Both the position numbers and the translations under genes were made by a program. This document shows positions 9,933 to 19,917 of a DNA stretch of 64,000 bases, in pieces. This stretch comes from UBA7672 sp030824255. GTDB lineage: Bacteria; Pseudomonadota; Alphaproteobacteria; Caulobacterales; Hyphomonadaceae. The stretch is taken from positions 3,596,001 through 3,660,000 of the forward strand of contig OW818686.1 of the NCBI GenBank assembly GCA_942493305.1, read 5' to 3'. The notes under the pieces are model-generated. The model searched no databases and was not told the DNA's origin. It saw only the letters and a program-made list of their open reading frames with translations. The stretch's first letter is position 1. The number at the start of each line of letters is the position of its first letter.

Positions 9933-12900
9933 ATGCAAACAGGCCTTCCTCCGGCACAGGGTCTTTATGATCCCCGCAACGAACACGACGCCTGCGGCGT
10001 CGGTTTCATCGCCAATGTGAAGGGCCGAAAATCGAACGCCATCGTGGCGCAGGGTCTCCAGATCCTCGTCAATATCGACCATCGCGGCGCGGTGGGCGCT
10101 GACCCGCTGCTTGGCGATGGCGCAGGCATACTGATCCAGATCCCCGACCCGCTGTTCCGTGACTGGGCCAGGACCGCCAAGGTCGATCTGCCCCAGCCCG
10201 GCCACTATGCCGTCGCCATGTGCTTCCTCCCGCAGGACGAAGCAGCCCGCACCTTCGCGATGAACCAGTTCGCGAACTATCTGGCCAAGTCCAAGCAAGT
10301 CCTGCTCGGCTGGCGCGATGTGCCGACGGATCTCAACGGCATCGGCAAGGCCGTCATCGCCTCCATGCCTGTCATCAAGCAGGCCGTCATCGCCAAGGGT
10401 CTGGCGTCGATGGATCAGGATGCGTTCGAGCGGAAGCTGCTCGCCATCCGCAAGGAGACGCAGAACCCTCTCGCCGAAATCGCGAAGAAGAAGAACCTTC
10501 CGGGCCTCGCCGAATTCTACATGCCGTCCCTTTCGACGCGCACTATCGTCTACAAGGGCCTGCTCCTCGCAGGCCAGGTCGGCACGTTCTACAAGGACCT
10601 GACCAACCCGCTGTGCGAGAGCGCCATCGCCCTCGTCCACCAGCGCTTCTCCACCAACACATTTCCGTCCTGGAAGCTGGCCCACCCGTATCGCTTCATC
10701 GCCCATAATGGCGAGATCAACACGGTGCGCGGCAACGTGAACTGGATGTACGCCCGCAGGCGCTCGATGGAGAGCACGCTGCTCGGCGCCGACCTCGACA
10801 AGATGTGGCCGCTGATCCCGCATGGCCAATCGGACACTGCCTGCCTCGATAATGCGCTGGAGCTGCTGGTCGCCGGCGGTTACCCGCTCAGCCACGCCAT
10901 GATGATGCTCATCCCGGAAGCCTGGGCCGGCAATCCGCAGATGGATCCGCAACGGCGGGCCTTCTACGAATACCACGCCGCCCTGATGGAGCCATGGGAC
11001 GGCCCCGCTGCGATCGCCTTCACCGACGGCCGCCAGATCGGCGCCACGCTCGACCGCAATGGCCTGCGCCCCGCCCGCTTCATCGTGACGGACGACGATC
11101 ACGTCATCCTCGCCTCGGAATCCGGCGTGCTGCCGATCCCCGAGGAGAAAATCCTCCGCAAATGGCGCCTGCAGCCCGGCAAGATGCTGCTGATCGATCT
11201 CGAACAGGGCCGCATCATCGAAGACGAGGAGGTGAAAGCCTCCATCGCCGGCAAGCTGCCCTACGAAGCATGGCTGCAAGAGATGCAGTACAAGCTCACC
11301 GAACTCTCAGACCCAGAACAGGACCCGGAAGCCCTCCCGCTGACGCCGTCCAATGTCAGCCTGCTCGATCGCCAGCAGGCGTTCGGCTACACGCAGGAAG
11401 ACATCAGCTTCTTCCTTGAACCGATGGCAACGCAGGGCGACGATCCGCTCGGCTCCATGGGCGCGGACACGCCCATCGCCGTGCTCAGCCGCAAGCCGAA
11501 GCTGCTCTACAATTATTTCAAACAGAACTTCGCCCAGGTCACCAACCCGCCGATCGATCCGATCCGCGAGGAGCTGGTGATGTCGCTGGTGTCGATGATC
11601 GGCCCCCGCCCGAACCTGCTCGGACTCGCTGCCGGCACGCACAAGCGTCTCGAAGTCACGCAACCGGTGCTCACCAACGCCGATCTTGAAAAGATCCGTT
11701 CGATCTCCGAGCTCGTCGATGGCGCCTTCCGCACGGCGACCGTCGATATCACGTGGGATGCAGCCGAAGGCGCGGCGGGCCTCAAGGCAGCCATCGAACG
11801 CATCCGCCTCGAGGCGACCGAACATGTACTTCAGGATTCCAACATCCTGATCCTGTCCGACCGGGCCGTCTCCCCCGACCGCATCCCGGTCCCCGCCCTT
11901 CTCGCCCTCTCGGCGGTGCATCACAAACTGATCCGTCAGGGCCTGCGCATGCAGGTCGGGCTCGTGGTGGAAACAGGCGAAGCGCGCGAAGTGCATCACT
12001 TCTGCACGCTCGCGGGTTATGGCGCTGAAGCGGTAAACCCGTATCTCGCCTTTGAAACGCTGGAGCAGATCCGCCAGGCCGAAGGGCTCCAGATCTCGGC
12101 GAAGGACGTCAAGAAGAACTACATCAAGGCCATCGGCAAAGGCATCCTGAAGGTCATGTCCAAGATGGGCATCTCGACCTACCAGTCCTATTGCGGCGCG
12201 CAGATCTTCGATGGCGTCGGCCTCTCGTCGGAACTTATTGCAGAATACTTCACCGGCACCGCCACCACGATCGAAGGCGTCGGCCTCACCGAGATCGGCG
12301 AGGAAGCTGTCCGCCGCCACGCTGCGGCGTTCGGCGACAATCCGATCTACACCGACCTTCTCGATGTCGGCGGCGACTACGCCTACCGCATCCGTGGCGA
12401 GGACCATGCCTGGACGCCGGAGTCCGTCTCCAGACTCCAGCACGCCGTACGCGGCAACGTCTCGGAGGACTACAAGGCCTTCGCGCAGTCGATCAACGAA
12501 CAGAATGAACGCCTGCTGACTATTCGGGGCCTCATGCAGTTCAAGTTCGCGGACGTCGAAGTTCCGATCGACGAAGTCGAGCCCGCAGCCGAAATCGTCA
12601 AACGCTTCGCCACGGGCGCGATGAGCTTTGGTTCGATCAGCCGCGAGGCCCACACAACGCTGGCCATCGCGATGAACCGCATCGGCGGCCGCTCCAACAC
12701 CGGCGAAGGCGGCGAGGAGTCAGACCGCTTCACGCCGATGAAGAATGGCGACTCGATGCGCTCGCGCATCAAGCAGGTCGCCTCGGGGCGCTTCGGCGTC
12801 ACGACGGAGTACCTGGTCAATGCCGACGACATCCAGATCAAGATGGCGCAGGGCGCAAAGCCCGGCGAAGGCGGACAGCTGCCGGGCCACAAGGTCGACA

Positions 12901-14579
12901 AGAACATCGCCAAGGTGCGTCACTCGACGCCGGGCGTCGGCCTCATCTCGCCGCCGCCGCATCACGACATCTATTCGATCGAGGATCTGGCCCAGCTGAT
13001 CCACGACCTGAAGAATGTGAACCCCGTCGCACGCATCTCCGTCAAGCTGGTCTCGGAAGTTGGCGTCGGCACGGTCGCCGCTGGGGTCTCCAAGGCGCGC
13101 GCGGATCACGTCACCATCTCCGGCTTCGAGGGCGGCACGGGCGCATCGCCGCTGACGTCGCTCACGCATGCCGGCTCGCCATGGGAAATCGGCCTCGCCG
13201 AAACGCAACAGACGCTGGTGCTCAACGAACTCCGCGGGCGCATCGCCGTGCAGGTCGACGGCGGCCTGCGCACGGGCCGGGATGTGGCCATCGGCGCGTT
13301 GCTGGGAGCCGATGAGTTCGGCTTCTCCACCGCGCCGCTGATCGCTGCGGGTTGCATCATGATGCGCAAGTGCCATCTCAATACCTGCCCCGTCGGCGTC
13401 GCCACGCAGGACCCGATCCTGCGCGCCCGCTTCACCGGCGCGCCGGAGCACGTGATCAATTACTTCTTCTTCGTGGCCGAAGAGCTGCGCCACATCATGG
13501 CCAAGCTCGGCTTCCGCAAGTTCGAGGACATGGTCGGCCGCGTTGATCTGCTCGACATGCGCCCGGCCGTCGATCACTGGAAAGCCAAGGGCGTTGATCT
13601 CTCGAAAATCCTCTACCAGCCGCCCGCGAAGGATGGCGTTGCCGTCAAGCTGGCCTCCACACAAGACCATGGTCTTGAAGGGGCGCTGGATCACAAACTG
13701 ATCAAGGCCGCCAAATCCGCGCTCGGCAAATCTCCGAAGCCTGTTCAGATCACGGAGACGATCAAGAACGTGAACCGCACGGTCGGCGCCATGCTGTCCG
13801 GCGAAGTCGCCCGCAAGTTCGGCCACGCAGGCCTGCCTGAAGACACGATCCAGGTGAACCTCACCGGCACGGCCGGACAGAGCTTCGCCGCCTTCCTCGC
13901 GCGCGGCGTCACGCTCAAGCTTACCGGCGATGGCAATGACTATGTCGGCAAGGGCCTCTCCGGCGGCCGCGTCATCGTCAAGCAACCCGACACGGTGAAG
14001 CGCGAACCGATCGAGAATATCATCGTCGGCAACACGGTCCTCTACGGCGCCATCGCCGGCGAAGCCTATTTCGAAGGTGTCGCCGGTGAACGCTTCGCCG
14101 TCCGCAACTCAGGCGCCGTTGCCGTTGTCGAAGGCTGTGGAGACCACGGCTGCGAATACATGACTGGCGGCGTCGTCGTCGTGCTCGGCGAGACGGGACG
14201 CAACTTCGCGGCCGGCATGTCCGGTGGTGCAGCCTATGTCTATGATCCCAGGAAGGGCTTCGTCAGCCGCTGCAACCCCTCCATGGTCAAGCTGGAGACT
14301 GTGAAGCCTGCTGGCGGTGGTCCGGAAGCCGACGCCCCGCAACAGCGCTCGCCCTCAGCCGAGAACAACGGCATGGGAGACATGCTGGCCTTCGATGCGG
14401 AGCGCCTGCGTATCCTAATTGAACGCCACCTCCTCCACACCGGCAGCCAGCGCGCACGCGACCTGCTGGATAACTGGGACGAGGCCCTCACCCATTTTGT
14501 CAAAGTCATGCCGACCGACTACGCGCGCGCCCTTCAGGATCTGAAGACAGAGCGCGCTGCGACTGTCGCGGCCGAATAG
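9933..14579 (+). CDS. gltB: Glutamate synthase (NADPH) large subunit
   Basis: The 1548-residue subunit makes glutamate from glutamine and 2-oxoglutarate. The chosen ATG puts the catalytic N-terminal cysteine at C21 in HDACGVGF after a 20-residue propeptide, as in the family. A frame-extending TTG at 9870 would add 21 unlikely residues. Visible domains: class II glutaminase (RFSTNTFPSWKLAHPYRFIAHNGEINT), central domain, FMN-binding synthase domain (GGRSNTGEGGE, ISGFEGGTGASP), [3Fe-4S] motif CxxxxxCHxNTCPVGVATQ, and the C-terminal GXGXG beta-helix. gltD follows 18 bp later on the same strand. Confidence 0.97.
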   Translation: MQTGLPPAQGLYDPRNEHDACGVGFIANVKGRKSNAIVAQGLQILVNIDHRGAVGADPLLGDGAGILIQIPDPLFRDWARTAKVDLPQPGHYAVAMCFLPQDEAARTFAMNQFANYLAKSKQVLLGWRDVPTDLNGIGKAVIASMPVIKQAVIAKGLASMDQDAFERKLLAIRKETQNPLAEIAKKKNLPGLAEFYMPSLSTRTIVYKGLLLAGQVGTFYKDLTNPLCESAIALVHQRFSTNTFPSWKLAHPYRFIAHNGEINTVRGNVNWMYARRRSMESTLLGADLDKMWPLIPHGQSDTACLDNALELLVAGGYPLSHAMMMLIPEAWAGNPQMDPQRRAFYEYHAALMEPWDGPAAIAFTDGRQIGATLDRNGLRPARFIVTDDDHVILASESGVLPIPEEKILRKWRLQPGKMLLIDLEQGRIIEDEEVKASIAGKLPYEAWLQEMQYKLTELSDPEQDPEALPLTPSNVSLLDRQQAFGYTQEDISFFLEPMATQGDDPLGSMGADTPIAVLSRKPKLLYNYFKQNFAQVTNPPIDPIREELVMSLVSMIGPRPNLLGLAAGTHKRLEVTQPVLTNADLEKIRSISELVDGAFRTATVDITWDAAEGAAGLKAAIERIRLEATEHVLQDSNILILSDRAVSPDRIPVPALLALSAVHHKLIRQGLRMQVGLVVETGEAREVHHFCTLAGYGAEAVNPYLAFETLEQIRQAEGLQISAKDVKKNYIKAIGKGILKVMSKMGISTYQSYCGAQIFDGVGLSSELIAEYFTGTATTIEGVGLTEIGEEAVRRHAAAFGDNPIYTDLLDVGGDYAYRIRGEDHAWTPESVSRLQHAVRGNVSEDYKAFAQSINEQNERLLTIRGLMQFKFADVEVPIDEVEPAAEIVKRFATGAMSFGSISREAHTTLAIAMNRIGGRSNTGEGGEESDRFTPMKNGDSMRSRIKQVASGRFGVTTEYLVNADDIQIKMAQGAKPGEGGQLPGHKVDKNIAKVRHSTPGVGLISPPPHHDIYSIEDLAQLIHDLKNVNPVARISVKLVSEVGVGTVAAGVSKARADHVTISGFEGGTGASPLTSLTHAGSPWEIGLAETQQTLVLNELRGRIAVQVDGGLRTGRDVAIGALLGADEFGFSTAPLIAAGCIMMRKCHLNTCPVGVATQDPILRARFTGAPEHVINYFFFVAEELRHIMAKLGFRKFEDMVGRVDLLDMRPAVDHWKAKGVDLSKILYQPPAKDGVAVKLASTQDHGLEGALDHKLIKAAKSALGKSPKPVQITETIKNVNRTVGAMLSGEVARKFGHAGLPEDTIQVNLTGTAGQSFAAFLARGVTLKLTGDGNDYVGKGLSGGRVIVKQPDTVKREPIENIIVGNTVLYGAIAGEAYFEGVAGERFAVRNSGAVAVVEGCGDHGCEYMTGGVVVVLGETGRNFAAGMSGGAAYVYDPRKGFVSRCNPSMVKLETVKPAGGGPEADAPQQRSPSAENNGMGDMLAFDAERLRILIERHLLHTGSQRARDLLDNWDEALTHFVKVMPTDYARALQDLKTERAATVAAE

Positions 14580-14597
14580 AGTTCGAGGAGCAGACAC

Positions 14598-16073
14598 ATG
14601 GGCAAACCCACAGGCTTCCTCGAATACGAGAAGCAGGAACGGTCTTACGAAAAGCCGGAGGACCGCAAGAAGACCTACGGCGAGTTCCTCAAGCGAATGG
14701 GCAACGCCGAGCTTCGCACGCAGGCGGCGCGCTGCATGAATTGCGGCATTCCGTTCTGCCAGGGCACAGGATCAGTTGCGCCAGGCACGCCCGGCTGTCC
14801 CGTGAATAACCAGATTCCGGACTTCAACGATCTCGTCTATCGCGATCACTGGAAGCGCGCGCTGGAGAACCTGCACTCCACCAACAACTTCCCCGAGTTC
14901 ACCGGCCGCGTCTGCCCCGCCCCGTGCGAGGCTTCCTGCACTCTCAATATCAACGAGAACCCCGTCTCGATCAAAACCATCGAGTGCGAGATCGTCGATC
15001 GCGGATGGGATGAAGGCTGGATCAAGCCGCAAACCGCTCCGCGCGGCACCGGCAAGCGCGTCGCTGTCATTGGCTCGGGACCCGCAGGCCTTGCCTGCGC
15101 ACAGCAACTCGCCCGCGCCGGCCACTCGCCCACCGTCTTCGAAAAGTCCGATCGCATCGGCGGCCTGCTCCGCTATGGCATCCCGGACTTCAAGATGGAG
15201 AAGCAAACAATCGACAAACGCGTCCGTCAGATGGAAGGTGAAGGCGTCATCTTCCGCACGCGCCTGCATGTCGGCGTTGATGTGTCGGTCCAGCGCCTGC
15301 TCGACGATTATCAGGTTATCGTGCTTGCTGGCGGCGCCGAGAAGCCGCGCGATCTGCCGATCCCCGGTCGCGAACTCGATGGCGTCCACTACGCAATGGA
15401 TTTCCTCACGCAGCAGAACAAGCGCGTCGCAGGCGATGATGAGAAGACCGCAGCCCCCGGCGGCACGATCCGCGCCGAAGGCAAGCACGTCATCGTCATT
15501 GGCGGCGGCGACACGGGCTCGGACTGCATCGGCACGTCCAACCGCCATGGCGCAGCGTCCGTTACCCAGCTTGAAATCATGCCGAAACCGCCGTCGGCGG
15601 AAAACAAGGCGATGACCTGGCCGGATTGGCCGCTGAAGCTGCGTACCTCCTCGTCCCACGAGGAAGGCTGCGACCGCGACTGGTCCGTGGTCACCAAGCG
15701 CGCCATCGGCGAAGGCGGCAAGATCAAAGCCCTCGTCTGCGCGCGCGTCGAATGGGTGCGCGGCCCCAACGGCATGGAGATGAAAGAGGTCGAAGGTTCC
15801 GAGTTCGAACTGAAGGCCGATCTCGTCCTGCTCGCGATGGGCTTTACCGGCCCCATCATCCCCGGCCTCGTTGACCAGACAAAAGCCACGCTCGATCCGC
15901 GCGGCAACGTTGCAGCGACGACCAACGACTACAAGACGAGCTCTGACCGTGTCTTCACCTGTGGCGACATGCGTCGCGGTCAGTCCCTTGTTGTCTGGGC
16001 CATCCGCGAAGGCCGCCAGTGCGCACGCTCGGTCGATGAATACCTGATGGGCGCAAGCAACCTGCCGCGCTAG
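14598..16073 (+). CDS. gltD: Glutamate synthase (NADPH) small subunit
   Basis: The 491-residue beta subunit takes electrons from NADPH through FAD and Fe-S clusters to GltB. Cysteine motifs CMNCGIPFC and GCPVNNQIPDFNDLV, then CPAPCEASC, lie in the N-terminal helical domain. The FAD-binding fold is VIGSGPAGLACAQQLARAGH and the NADPH fold is IGGGDTGSDCIGTSNRHG. GTNAD-like RGTGKRV precedes the FAD motif. Start ATG has GGAGCAGA upstream. It is co-directional with gltB at 18 bp, so gltBD is an operon. Confidence 0.97.
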   Translation: MGKPTGFLEYEKQERSYEKPEDRKKTYGEFLKRMGNAELRTQAARCMNCGIPFCQGTGSVAPGTPGCPVNNQIPDFNDLVYRDHWKRALENLHSTNNFPEFTGRVCPAPCEASCTLNINENPVSIKTIECEIVDRGWDEGWIKPQTAPRGTGKRVAVIGSGPAGLACAQQLARAGHSPTVFEKSDRIGGLLRYGIPDFKMEKQTIDKRVRQMEGEGVIFRTRLHVGVDVSVQRLLDDYQVIVLAGGAEKPRDLPIPGRELDGVHYAMDFLTQQNKRVAGDDEKTAAPGGTIRAEGKHVIVIGGGDTGSDCIGTSNRHGAASVTQLEIMPKPPSAENKAMTWPDWPLKLRTSSSHEEGCDRDWSVVTKRAIGEGGKIKALVCARVEWVRGPNGMEMKEVEGSEFELKADLVLLAMGFTGPIIPGLVDQTKATLDPRGNVAATTNDYKTSSDRVFTCGDMRRGQSLVVWAIREGRQCARSVDEYLMGASNLPR

Positions 16074-16169
16074 CGACGCACACAGCCAGTAGACGCCAGC
16101 TTTTGCGGGAGTAAGGTCCACGCACGAAGCGGACTCCCCTTCGCTTCGCGTAGAGGCCGACCCGGACTT

Positions 16170-16207
16170 GTTCGCTCTTGCGGCAATGGGTTACTGCCGG
16201 TGCGAAC
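16170..16207 (+). promoter_or_regulatory. Hairpin in the leader of the oxoacid oxidoreductase operon
   Basis: Outer arms GTTCGC (16170-16175) and GCGAAC (16202-16207) enclose inner arms CGGCA (16181-16185) and TGCCG (16195-16199). It lies in the 200-bp gap between gltD and the GTG start at 16274. No T-run follows, so it is not a clear terminator; a regulatory role is possible but unproven. Confidence 0.3.
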
Positions 16208-16273
16208 ATGACCTTCCGGGCGAGCTGAGCCGCGGACCGTGTATGCGGCCGCGCCCATCGCAGGGGTCAAGGC

Positions 16274-18058
16274 GTGCAGGACACGGACATTTCCCGTCCC
16301 GACTACTTCCACAAGGTTGTCGATTGCCAGTGGGCGTGTCCCGCCCACACACCAGTGCCAGAATACATCCGCCTGATCGCTGACCGGCGCTACACCGAAG
16401 CCTACATGGTCAACTGGAAGTCGAACGTCTTCCCGGGAATCCTCGGGCGCACGTGCGACCGTCCCTGCGAGCCTGCTTGCCGGCGCGGACGAGTCGAAGA
16501 GGAGCCGGTGGCGATCTGCCGCCTGAAAAGGGTCGCGGCCGACAACAAGTCAGACTTCGCGTCCCTCCTGCCCAAGGTCGCCCCGAAGAACGGCAAGAAG
16601 ATTGCCTGCATCGGCGCTGGGCCAGCCTCCCTCACGGTCGCACGAGACCTCGCCCCGCTGGGCTATGAAGTCCACGTCTACGACGGAGACAAGAAGGCTG
16701 GCGGCATGATCCGCAGCCAGATCCCGCGCTTCCGCCTGCCTGAAGAAGTGATCGACGAGGAGGTCGGCTACGTCACGGCACTCGGCCCGGTGATGCATCT
16801 CTCCCAGCGCATCGACAGCATGAAGGCGCTGCTCGCCGAAGGCTACGACGCTATCTTCGTCGGCACTGGCGCTCCGCGCGGACGGGACCTTGATCTGCCG
16901 GGCCGCAGGGAAGCCGCCGCCAACATTCACATCGGCATCGACTGGCTCTCCAACGTCTCGTTCGAACACACCAACAAGATCGGCAAACGCGTCATCGTGC
17001 TGGGCGGTGGCAACACCGCGATGGATTGCTGCCGCACCGCGCGTCGCCTCGGCGGCGAAGATGTGAAAGTCATCGTCCGCTCAGGCTTCGAGGAAATGAA
17101 GGCGTCCCCTTGGGAGAAGGAAGACGCAATCGGCGAAGACATCCCGATCCTCAACTACCTCGTGCCAAAGGCCTTCATCCACGAGGGCGGCAAGCTCACC
17201 GGCATGACATTCGAGAAGGTCCGCCCGGAGAAGGACGAGAAAGGCCGCCGCAACCTCGTCCTCACCGGCGAGCCCGACCAGCATTTCGCCTGCGACGATG
17301 TTCTCGTCGCCGTCGGACAGGAAAACGCCTTCCCCTGGATCGAGCGCGATATCGGCATGGAGTTCGACACGTGGGCCATGCCTGTCGTCGGCCAGGAGAC
17401 GATGCAGTCCACCATCCCCAACGTGTTCTTCGGCGGTGATGCCGCCTTCGGCCCCAAGAACATCATCTGGGCCGTCGCCCACGGCCACGCCGCCGCCGTT
17501 TCGATCGACATGTTCCTGAACGGACAGAATATCACAGTCCGGCCCGCTCCGGGCGTCACCGTCATATCCCAGAAGATGGGCATCCATGAATGGAGCTATG
17601 ACAACGACGTCGCCAACGATGCTCGCTACAAGGTCCCGCATCGCGAGAAAGCCATCGCCCTGAAAGACGTGAAAGCGGAGGTCGAACTCGGCTTCGACCA
17701 GAGCCTCGGCTTCAAGGAGGCGCAACGCTGCCTCAACTGCGATGTGCAGACCGTGTTCTCGCCCAAGGTCTGCATCGAATGCGACGCCTGCGTCGACATC
17801 TGCCCGATGGACTGCATCACCTTCACGGAGAACGCGCCGGAGGAAGAACTCCGAACCCGGCTCACGGCTCCCGCATTCAACCTTGCGCAGGACCTCTACG
17901 TCGCCAACAGCCTGCCCACCGGCCGTGTCATGGTGAAGGATGAAGACGTCTGCCTGCATTGCGGCCTATGCGCCGAGCGCTGCCCCACCGGCGCGTGGGA
18001 CATGCAGAAATACCTGATCGACATCACGCAAGCGGGGCCAAAATGCCGGACACGCTAG
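16274..18058 (+). CDS. FAD/[4Fe-4S] oxidoreductase associated with 2-oxoacid:ferredoxin oxidoreductase (GltD-like with C-terminal ferredoxin)
   Basis: The 594-residue protein resembles GltD fused to a ferredoxin. The N-terminal Cys motifs (CQWACPAHTPVPEYI, CDRPCEPACRRG) bind Fe-S. The FAD site is IGAGPASLTVARDLAPLGYEV and the NAD(P) site is VLGGGNTAMDCCRTARRLGG. Two C-terminal [4Fe-4S] motifs are CIECDACVDICPMDC and CLHCGLCAERCPTGAW (~500-575). It starts at GTG (AGGGG seven bases upstream) and overlaps the next gene by 16 bp. It probably shuttles electrons between NAD(P)H and the KorAB-like enzyme encoded next. The direction of electron flow is inference. Confidence 0.85.
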   Translation: MQDTDISRPDYFHKVVDCQWACPAHTPVPEYIRLIADRRYTEAYMVNWKSNVFPGILGRTCDRPCEPACRRGRVEEEPVAICRLKRVAADNKSDFASLLPKVAPKNGKKIACIGAGPASLTVARDLAPLGYEVHVYDGDKKAGGMIRSQIPRFRLPEEVIDEEVGYVTALGPVMHLSQRIDSMKALLAEGYDAIFVGTGAPRGRDLDLPGRREAAANIHIGIDWLSNVSFEHTNKIGKRVIVLGGGNTAMDCCRTARRLGGEDVKVIVRSGFEEMKASPWEKEDAIGEDIPILNYLVPKAFIHEGGKLTGMTFEKVRPEKDEKGRRNLVLTGEPDQHFACDDVLVAVGQENAFPWIERDIGMEFDTWAMPVVGQETMQSTIPNVFFGGDAAFGPKNIIWAVAHGHAAAVSIDMFLNGQNITVRPAPGVTVISQKMGIHEWSYDNDVANDARYKVPHREKAIALKDVKAEVELGFDQSLGFKEAQRCLNCDVQTVFSPKVCIECDACVDICPMDCITFTENAPEEELRTRLTAPAFNLAQDLYVANSLPTGRVMVKDEDVCLHCGLCAERCPTGAWDMQKYLIDITQAGPKCRTR

Positions 18059-19917
18059 CAGAGATCAGCGGCCCAAAGCCTGCCCCGATCGCCGCCGTCA
18101 ACGACTTCGTCGTGAAATTCGCCAATGTGAATGGCTCGGGCTCGGCGTCCGCCAACGGCCTCTTCGCCAAGGCGATCATCCGCATGGGTGTGCCTGTCGC
18201 CGCCCGCAACATTTTTCCCTCCAACATCCAGGGCCTGCCCACCTGGTATGAAGTCCGCGTCTCCGGCGCAGGCCACCTCGGCCGTCGCGGCGGCGTCGAT
18301 CTCGCCGTGCCGCTGAACCCGCAGACATGGGACGATGACGTCAAGGAGATCAGCTCCGGCGGCTATCTCTTCTACGACTCGACCAAGCCGCTCACCGCCT
18401 CGAAATTCCGGGACGACATCCACATCATCGGCGTGCCGCTGACGGCCATCTGCAACGACGCCTACAAGATCCCGCGCGAGCGCCAGCTGTTCAAGAACAT
18501 CTGCTATGTCGGCGCGCTGTCCTGGCTGATCAACATCGACCCCGCCGTGATCGAACAGCTGTTGAACGAGGAGTTCGACTCCAAGCCGAAACTGATCCCC
18601 GCAAACCTCAACGCCTTCAATCTCGGGCGCGACTGGGCGAAGAACCACCTCACGCCCATCGGCCTGCAGCTTCAGAAGTCCGACGCGGTGGGCAACCGCA
18701 TCTTCGTGGAAGGCAACGCCGCCGCCGCTCTTGGCGCGGTCTATGGCGGCGCCACCGTTTGCGCCTGGTATCCGATCACGCCGTCCACATCGCTCGCGGA
18801 AGCTTTCACCGGCTATTGCGAAGATTTCCGCACCAACGCAGACGGCTCCACCAACTACGCCATCGTGCAGTGCGAGGACGAGATTGCCTCCATCGGCGTC
18901 GTCGTGGGCGCGGGCTGGAACGGCGCACGCGCCTTCACCTGCACATCTGGTCCCGGCATCTCGCTGATGAATGAGTTCATAGGTCTCTCCTACTTCGCCG
19001 AAATCCCCGCCGTGATCTTCGACGTGCAGCGCGGCGGCCCCTCCACTGGCATGCCCACGCGCACCCAGCAGTCAGACCTGCTCCTCGCCGCCTACGCCAG
19101 CCACGGCGACACCAAGCACCCCCTCCTGCTGCCTGCCGATCCTGGCGAGTGCTTCACCATGGGCGCGCAGGCCTTCGATCTATCCGATCGCCTGCAGACC
19201 ACCGTCTTCGTGATGCTCGATCTCGACATCGGGATGCAGGAATGGCTGGTCGGGCCCTTCCAGTGGGACGGCGCCAAACAGATCGACCGCGGCAAGGTGA
19301 TGACCGCGGACATGCTTGAAGCCGGCGCTTTCTTCGGCCGCTATACGGACGTCGACGGCGACGGCATTCCTTTCCGCACCTATCCCGGCACACACCCGGA
19401 CAAGGGCGCCTATTTCACGCGGGGCACATCGCGAAACCGCATGGCCGGTTATTCCGAAAAGGGCCTCGACTATCAGGACAACATGGAACGCCTGCTCAAG
19501 AAGTTCCACACGGCGGCCGCCCTGGTCCCCGGCCCCATCATTCGACCGGCCTCAGTGAAAACCCGCATCGGCGCCATCTATTTCGGCTCCACTACCCCCG
19601 CCATGCACGAGGCGCTGGAGGCGCTCGAAGCCGCCGGGCACCACATAGACGCCATGCGCGTTCGCGCCTTCCCATTCAGTCAGGACGTCTACGACTTCAT
19701 TCATGCCCACGATGAAATCTGCGTTGTCGAGCAGAACCGCGACGCCCAGCTGCGCTCGCTCCTGATGATCGAAGGCGGCATCGACGCGAGCCATCTCGCG
19801 TCGATCCTGCATTATGACGGCACGCCCATCACCGCCCGCTTCCTCTTCGACGCCATCGGCAAGCGTCTCGAGGCCCGCAAGGGCACACGCCAGGTTACTG
19901 GCAAGGCAGACAAGTAA
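18043..19917 (+). CDS. korA: 2-oxoacid:acceptor (2-oxoglutarate ferredoxin) oxidoreductase, alpha subunit with fused gamma domain
   Basis: The 624-residue subunit has an N-terminal gamma-type domain (GSGSASANGLFAKAIIRMG; GAGHLGRRGG) followed by the alpha/pyrimidine-binding domain (EGNAAAALGAVYGGATVCAWYPITPSTSLAEAF; CTSGPGISLMNEFIGLSYFAEIPAVI) and a C-terminal transketolase-like domain. Fusion of gamma and alpha is usual for the KorA type. The ATG at 18043 lies inside the end of the upstream gene; an in-frame extension to 17959 overlaps the ferredoxin domain and is rejected. With the next subunit it would oxidise a 2-oxoacid, probably 2-oxoglutarate, to acyl-CoA. Substrate is inferred from family. 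Confidence 0.9.
   Translation: MPDTLAEISGPKPAPIAAVNDFVVKFANVNGSGSASANGLFAKAIIRMGVPVAARNIFPSNIQGLPTWYEVRVSGAGHLGRRGGVDLAVPLNPQTWDDDVKEISSGGYLFYDSTKPLTASKFRDDIHIIGVPLTAICNDAYKIPRERQLFKNICYVGALSWLINIDPAVIEQLLNEEFDSKPKLIPANLNAFNLGRDWAKNHLTPIGLQLQKSDAVGNRIFVEGNAAAALGAVYGGATVCAWYPITPSTSLAEAFTGYCEDFRTNADGSTNYAIVQCEDEIASIGVVVGAGWNGARAFTCTSGPGISLMNEFIGLSYFAEIPAVIFDVQRGGPSTGMPTRTQQSDLLLAAYASHGDTKHPLLLPADPGECFTMGAQAFDLSDRLQTTVFVMLDLDIGMQEWLVGPFQWDGAKQIDRGKVMTADMLEAGAFFGRYTDVDGDGIPFRTYPGTHPDKGAYFTRGTSRNRMAGYSEKGLDYQDNMERLLKKFHTAAALVPGPIIRPASVKTRIGAIYFGSTTPAMHEALEALEAAGHHIDAMRVRAFPFSQDVYDFIHAHDEICVVEQNRDAQLRSLLMIEGGIDASHLASILHYDGTPITARFLFDAIGKRLEARKGTRQVTGKADK

Noticed and set aside
12720..13985. 421-codon frame antisense to gltB
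   Set aside because: Mirror of the gltB coding sequence; no start signal or domain.
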